Positions 5,324-6,971 of a stretch of DNA of 6,971 nt are shown piece after piece. Numbering within the stretch: the first letter of the stretch is position 1; each line of letters starts with the position of its first letter. The stretch is from assembly GCA_028292345.1 (NCBI GenBank), contig JAQGMN010000091.1:1-6971 (forward strand), given 5' to 3'. The translations under genes and the position numbers were made by a program. This stretch comes from Polaromonas sp. (GTDB taxonomy: Bacteria; Pseudomonadota; Gammaproteobacteria; Burkholderiales; Burkholderiaceae_C). The notes under the pieces were generated by a model. That model did not search any database. It saw only the letters and a list, made by a program, of their open reading frames with translations, and was not told the DNA's origin.

Positions 5324-6151
5324 TTACGGCGCGGCGCTGGGGAAAAACAGCGGCTGGCCGTTGATCTTGTAAGCGGCGATCACACCCTGCCCGGCCGGCG
5401 AGATGACCCAGTCAACGAACTTTTGCGCTTCCAGCACTTTCGTTTGCGGGTGCCTGGCGGGGTTGACGACCATCACGCCGTAAGGGTTGAACAGCCGCCT
5501 GTCGCCCTCGACCAGCACCGCCAGGCCGGCCTGGTTCCTGAACGACAGCCAGGTGCCCCGGTCGGCCAGCGCATAGGCGCCCAGGCTGGCGGCCATGTTC
5601 AGCGCAGGCCCCATGCCGCAGCCGCAGGCCATGTAGCCGGAAAAGGCCGGGCTGTCGACGCCTGCGCTTTTCCAGTAGCGCAACTCGGCCGCATGGGTGC
5701 CGCTCTTGTCGCCGCGCGAGATGAAGCCGGCATTGGCGGCGCTGACTTTTTTCAGTGCGTCAACGATGTCTTTGCCCTTGACCTGGGCCGGGTCGGCGGC
5801 CGGGCCGATCAGCACGAAGTCGTTGTACATGACCGGATGGCGCTTCAGGGCAAAGCCTTCGGCCACCAGCTTTTCCTCGGCCGCCTGGTCGTGGACGAAC
5901 AGCACGTCGGCATCGCCCCGGCGACCCATGTCGATGGCCTGGCCGGTGCCGACCGCCACGACCTTCATGTCGATGCCCGTGGCCTTCCTGAATTCCGGCA
6001 GCAAATGGCCGAACAGCCCGGACTGCTCGGTCGAGGTGGTGGACGCCATCACGATGCTGGGCGCCTGTGCTATCGAAAGCGTAGCTGTCAGCGCAAGTGG
6101 AACAAGCGCAAGCGCCCTGAAAGGCTTGAGAAATCTGCTAAAACCGGTCAT
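5324..6151 (-). CDS. tupA: Tungstate ABC transporter substrate-binding protein, TupA type
   Basis: This 275-residue periplasmic protein is the binding component of a tungstate (possibly molybdate) importer. The mature N-terminus has ASTTSTEQSGL (36-46), the TTTS-type oxyanion loop of TupA. VVAVGTGQAIDMG, GDADVLFVHD, VMYNDFVLIGP, FISRGDKSGTH, LVEGDRRLFNPYGV and the closing YKINGQPLFFP follow in family order. These separate it from ModA, which lacks the TTTS and SRGDxSGTH pairing. The central segment reads MACGCGMGPALN, where classical TupA has a GQGMG form. The signal peptide is about residues 1-30, and codons 11-29 of it lie inside a dispersed repeat. The ATG at 6151 overlaps the tupC stop as ATGA, with GGGG 7 nt upstream. 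The frame is open further upstream but there it only shadows tupC. Confidence 0.92.
   Translation of the reverse strand: MTGFSRFLKPFRALALVPLALTATLSIAQAPSIVMASTTSTEQSGLFGHLLPEFRKATGIDMKVVAVGTGQAIDMGRRGDADVLFVHDQAAEEKLVAEGFALKRHPVMYNDFVLIGPAADPAQVKGKDIVDALKKVSAANAGFISRGDKSGTHAAELRYWKSAGVDSPAFSGYMACGCGMGPALNMAASLGAYALADRGTWLSFRNQAGLAVLVEGDRRLFNPYGVMVVNPARHPQTKVLEAQKFVDWVISPAGQGVIAAYKINGQPLFFPSAAP
6066..6119 (+). repeat. Dispersed 54-bp repeat, copy B (inside tupA signal peptide)
   Basis: This segment aligns without gaps to 2827-2880 in the same orientation, with 33 of 54 identical bases by hand count and the blocks TGCT, TAGCTG and CAAGCGCAA-x-CGCCCTG conserved. It contains a short imperfect inverted pair, GCTAT and GTAGC, 7 nt apart. 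Read on the minus strand it is in frame with tupA and encodes residues 11-29, the hydrophobic core and cleavage region of the signal peptide. Copies within coding sequence would be unusual if this is the mainly intergenic element I recall from Comamonadaceae. Confidence 0.6.
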
Positions 6152-6837
6152 CCGAGTTCCCCTTTTAAAAAATTTTCCGCCGCCACCGGCAGCGGCCCGT
6201 TGAAAAACGCGGCCGTCGGCAGGTCGGCGACCAGCCGGCCCTGCTCCAGGTACACCACGCGGCTGGCCAGGCGCTTGACCTGGCCCAGGTTGTGGCTGCT
6301 GAAGATCAGCGTCATGCCGTCGTCGGCGAATTCGGCCATCAGCCGCTCGACCTCGCGCTTGGCCGCCGGGTCCAGGCTGGACGTCGGCTCGTCGAGCAGC
6401 AGCACCTGCGCCTTCAGCGCCCAGGCCCGCGCCAGCGCCACCCGCTGCTGCTGTCCGCCGGACAGCGCCCTGGCATGCCGCCCGGCCAGGCCGGCCAGCC
6501 CGACCCGTTCGAGCGCCTGCAGCGCCTGCGCCTTCGCCAGTTTCCACGGCACGCTGCTGAGCCACAGGCCCAGCGCCACGTTGTGCAGCACGCTCACGCG
6601 CAGCATGTAGGGCCGCTGGAACAGCATCGCCTGGCGCGCGCGCGCATTTGCCTGAAAGCTTCCCGTGGCCGGCTTGACCAGCCCGTGCAGGGTGCGCAGC
6701 AGGGTGCTTTTGCCGCTGCCGTTGGAGCCAACCAGCGCCAGCCTTTCCCCGGCATGGATGCGCAACGAGCAGCCGCGCAGCGCATCGACGCGGCCAAACT
6801 GCACGCCAACGGCCTGCAGGTCAAAGAGCAGCGTCAT
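6148..6837 (-). CDS. tupC: Tungstate ABC transporter ATP-binding protein, TupC type
   Basis: This 229-residue cytoplasmic ATPase energises the importer. Visible are Walker A GSNGSGKST (37-45), the Q-loop Gln74 in LFQRPYML, signature LSGGQ (125-129), Walker B LLLDEP (146-151), D-loop SLD (154-156) and the switch His181 in SSHNL. All catalytic positions are present. Length fits a single nucleotide-binding domain without the C-terminal regulatory domain found in many ModC proteins. The start codon overlaps the tupB stop and the stop codon overlaps the tupA start, each as ATGA, so the three proteins are translationally coupled. The assignment to tungstate rather than another oxyanion rests on the adjacent tupA. 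Confidence 0.93.
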   Translation of the reverse strand: MTLLFDLQAVGVQFGRVDALRGCSLRIHAGERLALVGSNGSGKSTLLRTLHGLVKPATGSFQANARARQAMLFQRPYMLRVSVLHNVALGLWLSSVPWKLAKAQALQALERVGLAGLAGRHARALSGGQQQRVALARAWALKAQVLLLDEPTSSLDPAAKREVERLMAEFADDGMTLIFSSHNLGQVKRLASRVVYLEQGRLVADLPTAAFFNGPLPVAAENFLKGELG

Positions 6838-6971
6838 GACGGGGCGCCCCGCGCCGCCGGGGCTGCCGCCAGCACAACATCGAGATCGGGCAAGGCGTCA
6901 TCGACCCGCTCGCGCCAGCGCCGCACCAGCGCGATCAGCAGGTTGAGCAGCAGCACCACGCCGAGCAGCAC
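6834..6971 (-). CDS. tupB: Tungstate ABC transporter permease, TupB type (3' end only)
   Basis: The last 45 codons of a membrane protein are read from the window edge: a hydrophobic helix rich in Leu and Val (to about LLIALVRRWRE), then a basic cytoplasmic border and a polar Ala/Pro-rich tail ending in RGAPS. The stop overlaps the tupC ATG as ATGA. The assignment to the permease comes mainly from position: tupC and tupA follow directly and no other permease is present. The fragment is too short to identify by motifs. The promoter of the operon lies beyond the window. Confidence 0.8.
   Translation of the reverse strand: MLLGVVLLLNLLIALVRRWRERVDDALPDLDVVLAAAPAARGAPS

Noticed and set aside
5463..5476. 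Second Fnr-like box (TTGAC-GACC-ATCAC)
   Set aside because: It is inside tupA coding sequence, far from any start, and only part of the second half-site fits.
6163..6176. AT-rich palindromic tract TTTTAAAAAATTTT as a promoter or terminator
   Set aside because: It codes for the end of TupC, has no GC stem, and lacks a -35/-10 pair at usable spacing for tupA.
6152..6565. Upstream extension of the tupA frame, which would make a 413-residue fusion
   Set aside because: This part is the +1 shadow of tupC (Ala/Gly/Arg-rich). The ATG at 6151 with a signal peptide and an ATGA overlap is the evident start.
4970..6610. Long plus-strand open frame (546 codons) opposite DUF2946, tupA and tupC
   Set aside because: It crosses three real genes on the other strand and the gaps between them, with low-complexity composition and no motif.
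1..6971. CRISPR array, tRNA, rRNA, insertion sequence or phage genes
   Set aside because: No regularly spaced repeats, no tRNA-like cloverleaf or rRNA segments, and no transposase or phage protein sequence was found on either strand.

Overview
The window is GC-rich, tightly packed bacterial DNA. Its gene families, codon use and a small dispersed repeat suggest a betaproteobacterium of the Comamonadaceae (Polaromonas/Rhodoferax type). That placement is inference from composition and recalled family features; no database search was made.

Layout. Positions 1-2862 (+) hold the 3' part of a TRAP transporter operon: the end of the periplasmic binding protein (DctP type), the small membrane subunit (DctQ), the large membrane subunit (DctM), and, 4 nt after dctM, a complete CrcB/Fluc fluoride channel. 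Positions 2945-5260 (-) hold a cytoplasmic hemerythrin-like protein and a three-gene periplasmic copper-handling group. In transcription order the copper group is a DUF2946 protein, a YcnI-like (DUF1775) protein, then a PCu(A)C copper chaperone with a complete H-x10-M-x21-H-x-M site. Positions 5324-6971 (-) hold a tungstate-type ABC importer in the order tupB (3' end only), tupC, tupA, with both junctions being 4-base ATGA overlaps.

How the genes work together. The TRAP genes form one secondary importer of an unknown, probably carboxylate, substrate, with a fluoride exit channel attached. The copper proteins would act in the periplasm, passing copper toward cuproenzymes such as cytochrome oxidase. 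The tup genes would import tungstate (or molybdate) for molybdopterin-type enzymes. The hemerythrin-like protein is probably a di-iron O2/NO-responsive protein, and a possible Crp/Fnr-family site lies in front of it.

No wholly new system was found. The most unusual points are: (1) two direct copies of a 54-bp dispersed repeat, one supplying the last 11 codons and stop of crcB and the other encoding most of the tupA signal peptide; (2) the hemerythrin-like gene, whose only strong Shine-Dalgarno sits in front of an in-frame ATC, with a Crp/Fnr-like box and a -10-like hexamer at class II spacing that would place transcription start downstream of the conventional GTG; (3) matching His/Met-rich tails, similar also in DNA, on two adjacent but unrelated copper protein families.
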